A DNA stretch of 64,000 nucleotides, taken from contig NC_133906.1 of the NCBI RefSeq assembly GCF_964199755.1, positions 20,521,419 to 20,585,418 of the forward strand, written 5' to 3'. The notes beneath the pieces are model-generated. The model was given only the letters and a program-made list of their open reading frames with translations, was not told the DNA's origin and did no database searches. A program made the translations under genes and the position numbers. Shown here one piece after another: positions 12,001-27,000 of the stretch. The DNA is from Larus michahellis. Its lineage: Eukaryota; Chordata; Aves; Charadriiformes; Laridae. Within the stretch, counting starts at the first letter, position 1. Each line of letters starts with the position of its first letter.

Positions 12001-15000
12001 GCACAACGTCTCCCTTTGGCTAAGAAAAAATCCTGCGTGCATCTCGTCATCCACCTTGTCTTAGGTTTTTTGAGGTCAGCAGTGATTCAAATGACTCTGA
12101 AACTCCATTAACTGGGTGAGCTGTGTAGAATCAAATTAATGACTGGATCCCTTCCCTAGGTAGCAACGAGACTGTACAGAGAAAATAAGGCTACTAGACC
12201 TCAAGGGGACACTGATCCCTCTTCCCTAGGGCAGGATCTGATTTACCCAACCCACTTTTGACAGATGTTTGTGCAATATATTCTCAAACTCTTCCCTGTT
12301 TGGAAGTTTGGTTCAGTGTTTGGCTGTCATTTCTGCTGGAGACATTTTCCCTACGTGTAACTTACGTCTCTCTTGCTTACGAGTTTACCCACTTCATTCT
12401 TGTCCTGTCCACCATAGACATGGAGAATGGAAGGGCACACATCGAGGAGGTTTTTCCAAGTCTCTGGCGAAAGGAGTGAGTCCAGGGGGATTCTTGGAAA
12501 ATTATTTTCCACGTGCCCAGGACAGGTCAGTAAGAGCACGCGGTCAACGTGCAAACACAAAAATGAGCTTATGATAAATGTTTGCCTGTGTCCCTTTTTG
12601 AGACAATCTGTTGTCAAAGCTTGAGATCTTTGGCTCCCAAATCAGAAACACATTTTAACCAGCCTCTCTAAGGAAAGCTGAGATTTAAAATGATAGTGGT
12701 CACACGCATACAATCCTCTCTGCTGGCATTTCTTCAGCAAGCACCTGGGCTAAAGGAATTCTACTGCACCCCAGAAAAGAGGGTTCAGAGCAAAGATAGC
12801 ATCCAGCCTAATCCCCAGAGGAAGTGTTTGCTCTAAGAGCTCTGTCTAGATTTCTTCTAGAGCCAAAGGAGAGAAATACTCATTCTGATTCATTCCACCC
12901 CTAAGCGTCTAAGAGAGGCAGTGTGACTTCTTTCCAGCAGCATTCACAGCTCGTCTTAAGTTATCACAAGAGTCAATTAAATTAGTCAGCTAGAAGAACG
13001 GGCCCCACTAGTTTGACTGCACTCGTAGCTCTTGTACCTAAAAATCAGAGCAGGTTGCTTGCAGGTGAGGGGCTGAACTCTGTCTTTGGCTGTGTTTGCT
13101 CCCCTTTCCCCTCCATTTCTCAGCCTCACACTTCCACCACCGTTATTCCCTCCCCACTCCTAGGAAAACCCCGCGATCCCACCTTGCACTGATGACAGCA
13201 GCTGCCATGGGCACATTCGGCACCCAGCTTCAGGGAGCAGGTGCTGGCGTCGCAGCAGGGGTTGTTGCATTCCTGGAAGACAGCAAGATGTAGCAGAGTC
13301 TACCAGGCAGATGTTCAAGACAAGAATGTGCCAGAGCATCGAAGTGTGAGGCTGGCGTACACCGTACACGATGAATTACATGCAGAGTAAGAGCCTTTCT
13401 TCCACAATAAGTTGATGACACCCAGCATGTGCTGAGTTACAGCACTGCGTAACTGGATGCTCTGCTGGACTGACAGGAGACCACAGGTGGTGCTCGTCAC
13501 ATCCGGTGAGTCTGGGCTGCTGGTCCCAGCTCCTTTCTGTCTTATCAGTCAAAGCATGGATTTGGAGAAGTGAGATGCAGTGCTAAGAGAAGCCGCATCC
13601 TTACGAAGAATGGAGCCGTAGGTGAAGTGAACTTAAATATGAAACTGCAATGTCTAAAATCACTTTCTCTTTTCTTTTCTAAATAAGTTTTCACCACTTC
13701 TGTGCAACTATGGATTACACCACCCCTGAGTTCCAGGATGTGCTGTACTGGTAGACGTGATACTTTACAACCTTGATTTACATTGTGTATACGTTTACAT
13801 ACAGGGAAGGTATGCATATCTCCTGCACGAACAAAAGCTGTTTATATATCACATAACCATATTTGTGACATACATAATAAAATCATTGTGTCCCACTAAA
13901 GCCCAAATGGTTGGATCTGAACAATTGTTACCTCCACCTCTCCACAGTCGCACTCTTCCCCCTCTTCCAAGTAGCCATTTCCACATTTCTTCCCGCCATA
14001 CATTTCTTTGGTATCCGGCATATTGGAGAGACACATCCCTCCACCAGACTGCAGGTACTTCTCCAGCTCTTTTCTGTTGCAGTGGTTGAACACCTTGGGG
14101 AATGGGTGCCTAAATATGGACAGTGTAGAGAAACATCACGACAGATCAGATCTGGGCAATGGTTTAGAGAACCAAAAATGAGCACGTGTAAATCCTGTCA
14201 AGTGCCAAGTGGCACGGGTCCTTCTCTGAAGTCTATGACATTGTGCAAAAGCGGACCATGATTTTTGTGTGCCTGTTCAAAATCAGATCCATCTGGGTTA
14301 CATCTGAAGAAAAGGTGAGATTGCACTGCAAAACTGTCTAGTAATATAATGGCCTTAAAAAGTAAATGTTATTGAAACAAAATACGTTGAGTTAGATTCG
14401 CCTTTGCCAGCTGACAAGTACAGCAGTCCTCACCTGCTCAGTACTGAAGCTGCGGCTTATTCCTAACTCTGCTTGAACACGCCTGCGAATCCGGCACTCA
14501 GACTGTGAATAACTGCTTGTGAATTTAGCTGATTAAAATAATATTTTCTTTTTCCTATCTACTGCCTCATTGCAAAGGATGTGAATATTTTGTTACATGA
14601 ATTACTAATTTCTGTTGCTACAACACCAGAAGCTATGCACACTGTGTATGACTGTACATGTGTGCGTTCATGTTGCATGTTCTACTTATATACCACTATG
14701 TATTCACTCCTCACCTAAGTGTTTTTCCTTATTTGGAGGAAATCATGCATGTTAAAGAAGATATCTATGGAGACAGTTTTGTTAAAACCTGCTAAACCCC
14801 AAGGAGGAAGGCTTGAGGAAACAGGGAATGTGGCTTTAAATGAATAGGTTTCGCTGATGTTTTTACGTGACTGAAATATGGAAGCTGCTGCGGTTCCTCA
14901 TCCAAAATGAGTTCTGGAATCCCTGTGGGTTTCCAGAGTCACTCTCGCTTCCCTTTCCGCTCAAAGCCAGCATTTCTTCCATTTTAAACACAGGCTTTCT

Positions 15001-18000
15001 GTGGCTCGCTGAAAGGAAGCAGTATTCTTAAAACAACATGCAGTCGATCTGTTTTCACATCTTCTGATTTAGAAATACAGCCCTACCGCCGTGCCTTTTA
15101 ATAAAAATCAGTTATTTCCTGAAGCAATCCTTTTTCCTCTCATTACCACATTATAACGCACATTATCTTTTGCTCAAGATGCTTTAGAAACCCCACCAAC
15201 TATCTACCTCCACGTCTTGTGTGCAACACAGAAAGGAAACCCAGGTAAACCTTTACATGCCAAGGTCAGACACGTTCTGGTCACCCCTTGCTCCTCGGTG
15301 CTTGCTGGCAGCAGGCAGTCCAGGTTTTGCAGAAGGATGCGTCGAACTCGCTTTGGGGTCACTGCACCTTTGCTAGGACCAACTCAGGGACGAGGGGTTA
15401 GAGGGGTCCTTAGACAGTCCCTCAGGACAGAAGACAGGAAAATTTTCCTCTTTACCAGACAGTTTCGAGCTCCACTTCTCAATGCTGCCAGGTCCCTACA
15501 TTACCTAAGGCCGTCCTCAGGCAGAAGTAAGCTCACTGGGAATTTAGCAAACTGCTTCCGATATACGAGCCAAGGCTTGCCCCGCAGTATTTCCTCTACA
15601 AACACACTGGCTCCAACAGGCAGCAGAAGACCCACCGTCAGTCTGCATTTCCAGCTCTTACTCCTCCCCCAAGGCTCTTGTAACGAAGCCCTTTGCATTT
15701 CCCCTTAAGACCCTGTCAGATGAACTCACCCAGTTGCAGAAGCCATGATGCAGCCTCCATCTTCTGCGGGGGTAGTGCAGCAGCCAGGTGAATCATGATT
15801 CATACCAAAATTGTGTCCCATCTCATGGGCAATGGTAGCAGCTACACCAATGGCATTATCAGAGTGGTCCTGCGCAAGGTCAAAGAAGCACATCAGCATT
15901 TTACCTGTGCCTGTCCTGTGCACCTCTGAGCCAGTCGGGTAAGTGGCACTGCTCGTTGCTACATGGAGAAAACATCTACTGAAGGTATTCCTGCCTATGA
16001 GCCGGTGAGCTAGAGGCTTTCACTTGAAAGGGTGGGTGTCAGGAGGATGGGGCCAGGCTCCTTTCAGTGGTGCCCAGTGACAGGACAAGGGGTAATGGGC
16101 ACAAACTTGAGCATAGGAAGTTCCACCTAAACATGAGGAGGAACTTCTTTCCTTTGAGGGTGGCAGAGCCCTGGCACAGGCTGCCCAGAGAGGTGGTGGA
16201 GTCTCCGTCTCTGGAGGCATTCCAAACCTGCCTCGACGCGTTCCTGTGTAACCTGTTCTAGGTGACCCTGCTCTGGCAGGGGGGTTGGACTAGATGATCT
16301 CCAGAGGTCCCTTCCAACCCTACGATTCTATGATTCTAAGAAATATTTCCTTTGTAGGCTTTAGGAGGCATCTATCCAATGCATTCACTGCTGGCAAGAA
16401 ACACTGTATTAGGTGTTAGCAATTACTTACCATGTTTACTCCTCCTGACTGGAAATCAGAGCACATGGCCATCACGGGAGCCAAGCCTACTGTGGTACCT
16501 TGGAAGGGCACACCCCTAAAATCAACCCAGAAAGACCATGAAATGGCACTGAAGCACTTGAGAAGGCAAGGCAGAGAAATGCATCCTGCAGTCCACAGTT
16601 TTATACAGGTGAATACATTTTCTTTAGTGGTATCTTCAAGTACAGGACATTATAGCAGAGCTACAAAGACTTAAGACCTATTTTTCTTGGACTAGGAATT
16701 TGTTTTATGGGCCAACCAGACAATCTTATTTTTTATAATGGTCTGGTGCCAAAATGTGCTTCCCCTGAGCTTTGCATCTAGACAGAAAAGACTATTTCTG
16801 GATCCTTAGTTTGGTACCGTTTGTGAATGCTTTATTTACCTCAAGCCTGCTATTTGCCAGCTTGGGATTCAGGGACTTGACAGAGTACGAGGTAACACCT
16901 TTGTGGTGCGGCCACGCTCAGCTCCTGCCTGGCGAGCTGGAATTCTGCACCATCCCTGCGGCACATTGGGAACGGGAGCACTGAAAATTGTGTTCAGGAC
17001 ATGGCGAAGATGGAATATAGTACTATTAAAGGGGAGGAAAAAACCCAACAAAACAAAACAAGGGAAAAGGCATTGCATCTCTGAATTTCAGTCCTCCAGG
17101 TTTCTCCTCTGACTCACCACTATTTACTGGTGGATGAATTACCATGGGAGAGGGAAGGAGGTCTAAGAGCTGCTGCAAATTTTTCTTCCAACGACATCTG
17201 CATTGCTGGCCATAACTACTGACCCTGACGAGATCAGTAGGATGAGTCACAGACCATCAGCCAGCTCCCAGCACCGTGTCCCCCATGTCTCAACGGGCTG
17301 AGTTAGGGATGAATGCCTTCTGCAAAGGGCTCAGCTCCCCTTTACAGGTCTTGCTCACGGTTCAGATTTTCTTGAAATTGTACACGTAGCCGTGACCAGT
17401 CCTGTGCAGCTGCCTGTGATACGCACACACAATAAAGCTGATGCACTTTGATGCTTGTGTGTTGAGACTGCTCCGTAGCCTGGGAACTCCACTTTTCCCA
17501 GTGTGACTGTGCTCTGGGTGCCAGAGCTTAATGCCGGCTGAGCGGCCCCTACATCAATCTGTCACTCGGAATCTCAGGGCCACATACGCTACATAGCGAT
17601 TTCCCACCCACCCAACCCACTTGTCAGGAAAAGGTTATTTCAGGAGAAATAAACTTACGTGATTAGTTGGGCGTTATCGTGTTTTCGGTGCACCCGCTCC
17701 TTGCTACTCCAAGCCAGAAAGGACTTGAGGGTGGAGTAGGGATTCTCAGATACATCGCATTTATTCCAATTACTCCAGATCTCCAGCCCCACCAAGGCAA
17801 TCCGGATATTCAGGGATCTGTAAAACTAAAGCACAGGAAGGAAACGGGATGACAAAATGAGCACCACTGATTTATTTTACTGTGTTTTAAGTCTTGAATA
17901 TAAACCTCGCTAAATGTGCACCACCCACAAACCTAAACTCGATTCAACTAGGGACTTTTCTTTTTAAATGAATGAAAAAGAGACAATCTAGAGAAACAAA

Positions 18001-21000
18001 AACTGGGGACTGACATCATGTTTATCTTTAAAATGTCAAAATTCCTGAAAAGAGGAAGGAAATAATCTGCTGCCCACGTCAAGTACAAACAGGACAAGTC
18101 TTCGTGGACGGGGAGGTGAAGGGAGCGGTAGAAGGAGTTTAAGGGGAGAAGGGGAGTATGAAGGGAGTAGATCAGAATAGCTGTGACATTTACTTCAGCA
18201 GCAGTGGGTGCCACTGCAAGAATGACCTCTAAAGGCTTCTTCCACCTTTACGTGCCAAGATTTCTACAATTTCAAGCGAATACCTTAGTTCCTTGTCAAA
18301 AAGCAGTACTTAGGTAACACAGTTAATACAGAGACGTAGCAAAACACAGAGATGCTCACGCTGGCTCCAAAGTAAGGAATGGAGATTCCGCCACCCTGCC
18401 CCCGGCATCCAACAACAGAATTGTTCGTCAGACGCTCTCCACTCCCCAAGTCACTGGGGAGCACTGCTGAAATATTTTTCTCTCTCCCAAGAAGGCAGTC
18501 TTCCTCTCTCACAATTAAGTCTCACAATTCATGATTTGGACTTTGCTTTCCTCAGTTCACGCCCACCTGATCTCACCTTATCTACGTAATTAGCAGCCTC
18601 CACTAATTTAAGCCTTGTTGCTTCGATGTTGAAGTGATGCTTCTGAAACTGAACAGAATGAACACGTCACACAGCATAAAGGCAACTAGGAAGAGGTGAA
18701 ATGCGTTAAAACAAGTCACATTACTCCGGGAAAAAGAAGATCACTACCAGGTGAAGCCCCAAAGCCCTCTTTCGCTGTACATCTGGCTATAAGCCCACCC
18801 ATACATGTACATTCAGAACTCATTCCTGGCACCCCACTGCAGCGATGTTACTCAAGCGGTGGTAGTAACTCAGTGGAGCAACCCAAACTTCTCGGAGCCC
18901 CCAGAGCCAGGGGCTGACAAAGAACTGACAAATTTGCCAGGTAAAATCTACGGTAACACGACTTCACGTCTGAGTCAAGGCTGCCACAGTGCTCATCCAT
19001 CTCACTCATCCAACGAATTTGCCTATTTAAACCACCTGGCAATTACTGAATTAATTTTAGCAAATGGTTTGATCCCAGGAATTAAAGTTGCAAAATGTTT
19101 AGATTTTTGTGTAACAGATGACAAAACCTGGGACTTTTCTTCTAGCGAGGGAGACAGTAAATGCAGTAAGGACAGTTAAGGACGACACTGCAAGGGTGTC
19201 TACCCCAGCTTGTCTAACGAAATGGTGAAAAACATCTGGCAGTTCCTGGTTATAATATGTTTTCTCATAGCTTCCCTGGTATCCTGCTGCCTAACAGAGA
19301 AGGGTGAAATAGGTTTTGCCTCTTTAGTTTTGTTCAGAGTAAATTATAGCCCAGAGCACTACGTGGCTTTCACTATTGGAGTTTCAAGTTGTAAATAATG
19401 AATAGGACCAGCCTGATTCCTGTCTGTGCTGGAGATTAGATGATTACCAAAACACTGCGTGTTTTGCACTGTCAGTAAGTACGTCTGGCGTGCTGTCCAG
19501 GCTGGGGATGGGGGAGGGATTGCGGGCTTCACTGGGTCTCTTCCAGTCCTATTCTATGATCTAGGGCCTTGAAAATGTCTATTTATACATCTGCTACCAG
19601 CTCAGAGCAGAGGATAATCATGGTTATCTTCTCTGGAGATTAAGTGTACTGCAGTTACATGCACGTCGTTGCTGGAAACCCCCAAGTCACCCTAGGCTGA
19701 AGGCAGTCTCTCCCACCGACAACCAGGGCTGACCACTGGTACCCTGAGAGGCAAGAACTGGCCCCAAACCCTAGGCCTGCAACGTAATCGCAGCCTGCAT
19801 CTCCACCCTGGCCAACAGTGACTGATGGTGGCAGCAGAGGAGTCATGGCTGCTAGGACAAAAGTGACCAAGACACAGCTCTCCCTGATAGGGGTAGGAAC
19901 GTCAGGATGACAGGAGGAAAAGTGTTGAGCTCCAGCTGCCCTCCTCGCCCCAGGGGACGCCGCAGGTGGGATGCTCGCTCTGGGCCCAGTGCTCAGCTGG
20001 TATAAACACAATCACTTCTCTTACCTCTGCATAATCAGCCACGAGCAGAAGCTCCACGTACTTCGTAGCCTGCAGAGTCTCACGTTTCACCTGCGGCAGC
20101 AGCACAGGTTATTTGCCCAGTATCCCCCAAGACTCTTCATGCGGGCCATTTTTCCCAGTTTATTTTTCACTGGCCACTCACCCCACCCCATCACACAGAG
20201 GGACCTCCAGATGTGATTGACTTAGAGCAACCAAGTATCACGGGTCCATTTAGCTACAGCAAGTGCCCATGTATTTGTCCTCAGCCCACCCATCTGTTCA
20301 TGCACCTGATGCACGAATCCATGCAGGAACAGCTACAGCCCAGATTCCTCACACTACACAACGGTCCCCAACACTCAGTTATTTCCCTGCTGGAGCCACT
20401 ATTCGGCAACCAGCTTGCTACAAACCCTCTTAAATATTCCCCTTCATTTCACTTTCAGAGCTATGCTCCCAGAGAACAGCAGGCCGGGCTTCGAATAGGT
20501 GGGAAATTCAGAATATCATGCATGGACCCGGTTTGAGCCCTGCTCACCCTCTGGCGAGGTGGCTTCATCCCAGTTGTGAAGTCCCTGAGCCAGTCTTTGG
20601 CTGTGTTCCCTGTGCCCTGGTAGCCACAGGCTCCTCTCTGCAACCTCAGGTCATCCAACCTGTAGATCAAGTGCTGGTCTGGGCTGTCGGGAACCGGCTC
20701 CAAGATATAGCTGGAATTGCTGCTCAATACGATAAGTCCTCTGTTGAAACGGGAAGCATTAAGAGGGAAAGTTAATTACTATCACAGCAACAGCAGATAA
20801 ATCCTTCTGCTGCTGCTGAGTTCCCATCTGACCCTGGCAAGACACTTATCCTTACCAGGCTGTTTAGTTCATTAATAAAAAGGATGGGGAATATTTTGAG
20901 TTCAGAGTGGGGAATCCCTGAGCTTGCATACATTAAAATCTATTCAATGGGGCTCAGGCATTCAACTAAGGGGCTACTGGAGCATGTGCTGCAACCTGAA

Positions 21001-24000
21001 AAGTACTGAATTTTTAACATCCAGCTTTTCCTTTAGGGACACTGGAAGCTCTTCAACAGACTGAAGAAATTTGTCTTTAATAGAACTGGCCTTAAAAATG
21101 TGAAGACTTTGTTTGTCAACAGAAAAAAACCACAGTTCTCTCTGCGACTTGCACGTGGCCATACCGTTGTGGTTTTCTCAGTGAGCTTGTTATAGTCAGG
21201 AGAGCTGGAAATCTCCTGCGTTTGATGCCCACGGGAAGACGTGTGGCTTGATGGGCAGCAGGCTGCCCTGCGGAAGTTCAGAGTGAAAACGGCCGTGTGT
21301 GCTCAGCCCCTGTGCCGTCCCGGCAATCAGAAAACGATGTCCAGGAGTTGCCAGCACACGGCTGGCCGCTCAGGCGGGCGGGGATGCTACTGCCTCTGGA
21401 CACCGAGACACCTCTATCTCCTCTGCAGCTCGGAAGGCAGAGCCTAGGAAAACATGGGCTGACAGAAGCTGGGCACACCTGTGACTGCTTTTGCTTTTGG
21501 ATTATTTATTGCAAACCACAGGTGGCTGCACTGTCCTGTTTATCTCACTGGGCTCTTTGGCCTGTGCTACGTTCACTGAAGATCTCTCAGGTTTGCTTTG
21601 GCACGGGCTGTTTCCTGGCTCAAGCCGGTCCCATCAGCACAGCTTCCCGCCACCGCTCGAGAGCAGATGACCACTAATATCAATAAAGCCCATGTGGTGT
21701 TTTAGAAACAAACTCTGAGCTGGTGTAAATGAATGCAGCTCCTTGGTCGCAATGAGCCGTTTCATTTACTCCTGCTGAGGATACAGACCGTCTTTTCCTG
21801 CCAAAGACTCCATTACTAACAAAGCAAAGGTTTTAAATGCATAACACACACAACTCCGGCACCACCCAGGGAGAAAGCAGGGCTGAAAACTCAGGAGGAA
21901 GTTCGAACTTGAAGACTTTGCTGCAAATTACACACAAAAGCTGCCAGCTGTGAGAGGCTGGGAGAAGGAGCTGGTTTCTGCGTTAGTGTCGAGTATTGGG
22001 CTGGGATGTGGCGAGTCCTGCCCCTGTCTCTGTAAAGGATGCAGCCCCGAGTCACCAACAAGAGAGTGGACTCTTGAGTTAAACTCACTTATTGCACAGG
22101 TCCACGTTGCCAGCAGAAAGTGGGAAGGAGTCTAGGAACTGGCTAGGAGCCCATGGTTACTAATGATACCCAAGTTTCTGCATTTTCCCTGACATGCTCT
22201 CTTTTACGCCCAGAACTCTTGGCTAGGAGGCATTTGAGAACAGGTCTCTCTGCCCAGAAAGAAATACGGCGGCCAGGCTGCAGGGGAGCAGCGCTCGCGT
22301 GGCAGCACGCTGAGGAGCAGAGGCATTCCCGCAGCTCCGGCATCACCAGGCACTTACCGCAGCCCTCGGCACGTGCTGAGCACGACACTGGAGCGCTCCC
22401 AGCCCCGCACCACCCCGTGGTAAAAGCAGTGGTCCTGCAAGGCAGAGGGGAGCAGGGTTGGCAATGCAGTTTCAGGACGGATGCCTGCTGTACCCAGGCA
22501 TCGTTGAGTCCCAAGCAAGCCCCGCGGATACTCCAGTAATCGTTCTCTTTCCACTGCGTTTGGCAGCTGGCTATCGTAACTAAATCTCTGTCAGTGCATC
22601 GAAATTTGGCCTTTCAGCCGCCATGCGTGGCCCGTGCGAGTGCATCAAACAGCTCCTTGTTGCCAGTAAAAATTAAGAGCTTTGAATCCCCAAGGAAGCA
22701 GCTCGGATGGCTGCAGCATTAAGGTCGATCCAAAGCTTTTTTGCCTGTAACGGGAGCTGCCTATCGATGGCAGCTGGCCCTGGGTCAGGCCCCAAAGGAT
22801 GTGCCTTCAGCCCCAGAGAGGGTGACGCCATGGGCAGCGGGGAAGTCCCCGGCTGGGGGCTCCTGGCAAGACAAAGGCAGCCTCTGGCAGGGACAAGGGG
22901 GCTTTGGGGCTGAAACGCCAACATATTCATCACATCCCTTCCCCTCGCCCCGGGGCAGTATCAGTAAAGATGATCTCATGGGGTTTTTATCTCTTATTTT
23001 TGCATCACAACCAATGCACATCTTTGTGCCACTGCAGCAGGAGTCAGCCAAGGCCCGCGTGAGATCAGTAATTCATGGGATTTTTACTGAACAGGAGCCA
23101 GCTTACATGGGCTGGTTTTCCCAAAGGCTGGGAATGTCCCCGGCACAGAATACTTGGTGGCAAAACTAAAAGCAAGAGTATGAGCAGCAGAAGGAACAAT
23201 AGATTCCCCAGCACTCGGAGAGAGGGGAGTGATGCTGGCGGCTGACCTGGGCTCTCATACCAGAGCTCGGGTAACACAGTAAGATGTTTTCACCATTGCT
23301 GAGGGATGGAGATGCTTTCTTGCTGCAACCCCCCAGGGCAGAAAGGTGGACTGCCCTCCCCCTTCACCTTAAGGCAGACCCATGGCCTTGAAGAAAGGCT
23401 CTGGAGAAAGAAGGTCACCCGCTTTTCTGGTCTCCCCTGCAAGCCACAGTGGGGAAAACACTCTCTGCACTCACCGTGTGGGTCAGCGAGGTGGTCTGGG
23501 GTTTTCCAGTCTGGCTGTAATGAGTCTCAGTGTAGCCTGGTGCAAAGAGGTTTCTGCAGATGGGATGGGGGTGAAAAGAAAGGAGGGGGGAAGACAATAA
23601 GATCTTTCTTCCTTTAGACCTGGTTTTCTGCTTCCTAGGTGTGCTAGAAAATGGGCTAGATCCAGCTCTTTCGGGGTAGTCAGGGTAAATATTCCTGTTA
23701 CTGTGAACCACTGTTGTGGACTTGTGCGGTCGCTGTTTGCTACCTGCAGCGCAAAACCAACCGTAACGCACAGAGAGGGCAGGCAGGAGACGGGCATCTG
23801 GGGGACACCAGCCGAGAGCCGCGCTGTGTCCCTGCGCTCTGCTCCGGATCAGCACTTCCCGTCTGCGAGACACTTATTAACACGCTGTCCCTGGCGGGGG
23901 CAGCGGCTAACGGCTTCCTGGTGGCACAGGAGCCATCGGAGCCGCTGCCGGACGGGCGCCGCAGGCTGTGCATCCCTGTGATGGCAGAGGGGCAGAAGGT

Positions 24001-27000
24001 GGAAGCAGAGCTGACCTTGCTACACCCATCCACCTGCTGCCCTGGCAGGAGCTGAGCACTTCTCATGGAGCACATCCATTTCTGAAAGGGTGCAGCAAGC
24101 CATCTTCCTGAGTGCACTTTTAAGCCATTTATTAAATTAAAACAATAAAGGAGAGCCTGTCACTGAGATTGATTAGGCACTGAGATGCAGTTCCAACAGC
24201 TGCAAGCGAACAATTCAATTTTTATGTGAGGATCATAAAAAAACCCAGAAACTCGACATAATCACCACCCCTTAACGGGCACAAGTCTCTGCAGAATTTC
24301 CTTTACTACTGCAGAGTTATGCCCCAGATACAGTGAGATCACGCTCAGCGCGCCAGTCCAGCGTACCACGCACACCACAGGCCACTTCAGCGCCGGCTCA
24401 GGCACATCTGGGCACTGGTGTGAGTTCTCAGCTCAAACCCAGACCCTCCCCAGTGCCCAAATCTGAGTACAATTATAAACCGATCTGCATCTGCATTTCA
24501 ACTTCTGCCCAGAAGCCAATTCACATCTTTGTCCTAGGAAAATGCTGATTCCCCAATCTGAAGTTGTTCGTGTTGTCCTCATATAGACAATATTCTCCCT
24601 GTCTTCGGCCCAGAATCAGACCAAAAGTCTATAAAAGGCGCTCCTGTGCACTGCATAGTAAGCGTTTTGATTTGGTTCCAGAGGAAACTGCCTTCCCCTT
24701 CTTTTTAAACATCTGCATTTGCTAAACAGTGATACAAAAAAGTACAGCAAGTCAAAATCTGGGCCAAACCAAGAAGGTCATATCCTGTGTCCATCTCAGC
24801 AGCAGTAAAATGTAGGTTTAAAACAGTTTTTTAAAAACAATGGCCTCACTGCCGAAAATTTGGAGAAGGATCACAGAACATGCCCCATGTATGAAACACG
24901 CTTCTGCAGCAACCCCGCGGTGCTGTCAGGCCACCAAAGTGCCACGTTTGCCACGCCAGCCACGAGGATGCCACCTGCATCCTGGGCAGCGCAGTTCAGT
25001 CCTTCTGCATCCCTGTTCAACACATTTCATGCACCAGGTGTTCGAACTGTGACCCGCGAGACCTTTGCTTTGCTCGATTTCTTTAGGCTGGATGAAGAAA
25101 GCTGTATCAGAGACAAAACCAGAGACTTCTCCATCTGTCTTGGGTTTTGGTGTGTGGCAGTCAGGCCTAATCTACCTCAAAAGCCCCTGTTTGAATAAGG
25201 GATTGGGCGCTCGTGGTATCTGATTACATTAGGCCAGAACAACAGGAAACACAACATTTTTTCAGAGTGTTTGAAAGTGCTTCCCCCACCCGGCACCTGA
25301 AGGCTCAGACACCTGAACACGGACCGATGGCTGAGTGTCAGACAGAACTGTGTGCCGCCGCCGCATTTGACAGCATTTGATGTCGGGATTGCGACAGCTC
25401 TTATCTCCCCTCTCAAAGTTCACTGGAGCCCAGGAAAACTCATTTTGTTTCTTTCTGATGTGTTAATTCTCATCACTAGATCCCGTCAGCGATCAGAAGG
25501 CGAGATTGCTGCCCTCAGCGCTCCCAGGTCTGTAAACCGAAGATAAGCCCCGAAGCACCGTCCCACAGAAAATAACTCCCTTCGTCTCCCTGACTGCAGT
25601 GGCTTGCTCAGCATGAGGCTGCAAGAAACAAATGTTTAATCAACAGATTGCATTAACTCGCAGGAAATTGCCTTGAGCAACGTCCTCTGGCAGGTATCTG
25701 GTCTGTGTTAGACTGTCATCTCGAGAGCAGACACTAAACCAGTGTGCGTCTGCCCAGCGCTGCTAAAGCCAGAATTAGACACCAGCCCGTGGATTTCCAG
25801 TAGCTGAGGCTTGCACAGCCTACTTGTTTCATTCCCAAACAAGCACGCTTATGTTTTCTTCCTCCTCCTTTATTCTTGGAAAGCGTTCGCTATGAATAGC
25901 TATTTTATCTCTCCCCCGGCATCTCCCATAAATCCCCTCCGTGCTTTGACTCCTGCCCAGCCCCACGGCGCTGCCGCCAGCCCCGCCGCCGAGCCCGGCA
26001 CACCAGGTTTCAGGGCACAGGATGATGCCACACCACGCACGGCCTGCGCACGTCCCTTCCTACCTCCCGACTCAGGCTCTATCCCTTTCTAGGGCGGGTG
26101 AAGGAGCTGAGTGGTCTGCCTGAATTTTTAGGGGTACCGAGCTCAACGCGTGCATCACCTGGCCGAGCAGTGCCACGGTACGACCTCCCAGCCTCTCCCC
26201 GCCAGTTGACTCCTATCCTACATTGCAGACTCCCTAGGAAAAGTCCAGCTTCTCACTCTGAGCTGAAACAGCCCTGTTTTGAAGGCCCCTCCCTGCCTTA
26301 ACGCAGGGGAGCCCTTGGGGCTCTTGCGGCACGGCTGCGAAGGGCTGTCACGGTGTGCGGTGGGGAGGGCAGTGCGGAAAGAGGAAAAGCAACATCTTGC
26401 AACACCCTGGGGTGCTGTCTCACTTGAGCCTGTGAAAGTTCATTCCCAGCTCACTTCCTCAGCTAGCATCAAGCTTTCCACCGAACTGTAAACACATAGA
26501 AAAGAAGCCTTCTTTCCACCTCAGCGTGCACCAGAGTTATCAGCCAGTCCCGTCCCTCTCCTCCGCGTGTACCAGTTGTTGCATAAACAGGAGAGATTAG
26601 TGAGACACAAGTACCCCAAAACCTTAGCAGTGGCCTTGATCTGCCACCATTTCAGGACAGCATCACCGCCAGGCTGATTCCAGGGGAGCTCAGCCTGCAA
26701 AGCGCTGATGGAGCGGATTCACTGTCTCCAGAGGAGCACAGAGCTCACCACCTTGTGGAAGAAGGAAAAACCTGGAAAAAAACCAGCATGATTTGATCCT
26801 TTCTTCTCTGTTACATGATACGTCTTAGCGACTACCTCTCCAGCAGCTCGAGATGAAGCTGCAAAAGTTTGGATGCAAAATAACATCATTTAAAGGCTTC
26901 TGAGATTCAGTCAGGCAGCTGGCAGATTGCTAGCACACATCATTTTCCTAAAAGGCAGCATGGAGTCCATCATTAGAGGAGTTATCAGCATAAAGAACTG

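Larger units (their letters stand above)
11939..22357 (-). other. ADAM19: ADAM19 introns 5-13: no extra genes
   Basis: Between exons 14 and 5 the introns are 0.5-1.6 kb each. Apart from the antisense CR1 copy at 16023-16339 and the short tail at 19535-19562, I see no repeat family, RNA gene or additional exon. A 163-codon plus-strand open frame at 15217-15708 has no recognisable content. Confidence 0.6.

Noticed and set aside
15217-15708. 163-codon plus-strand open frame in ADAM19 intron 11
   Set aside because: No recognisable protein features; consistent with chance.
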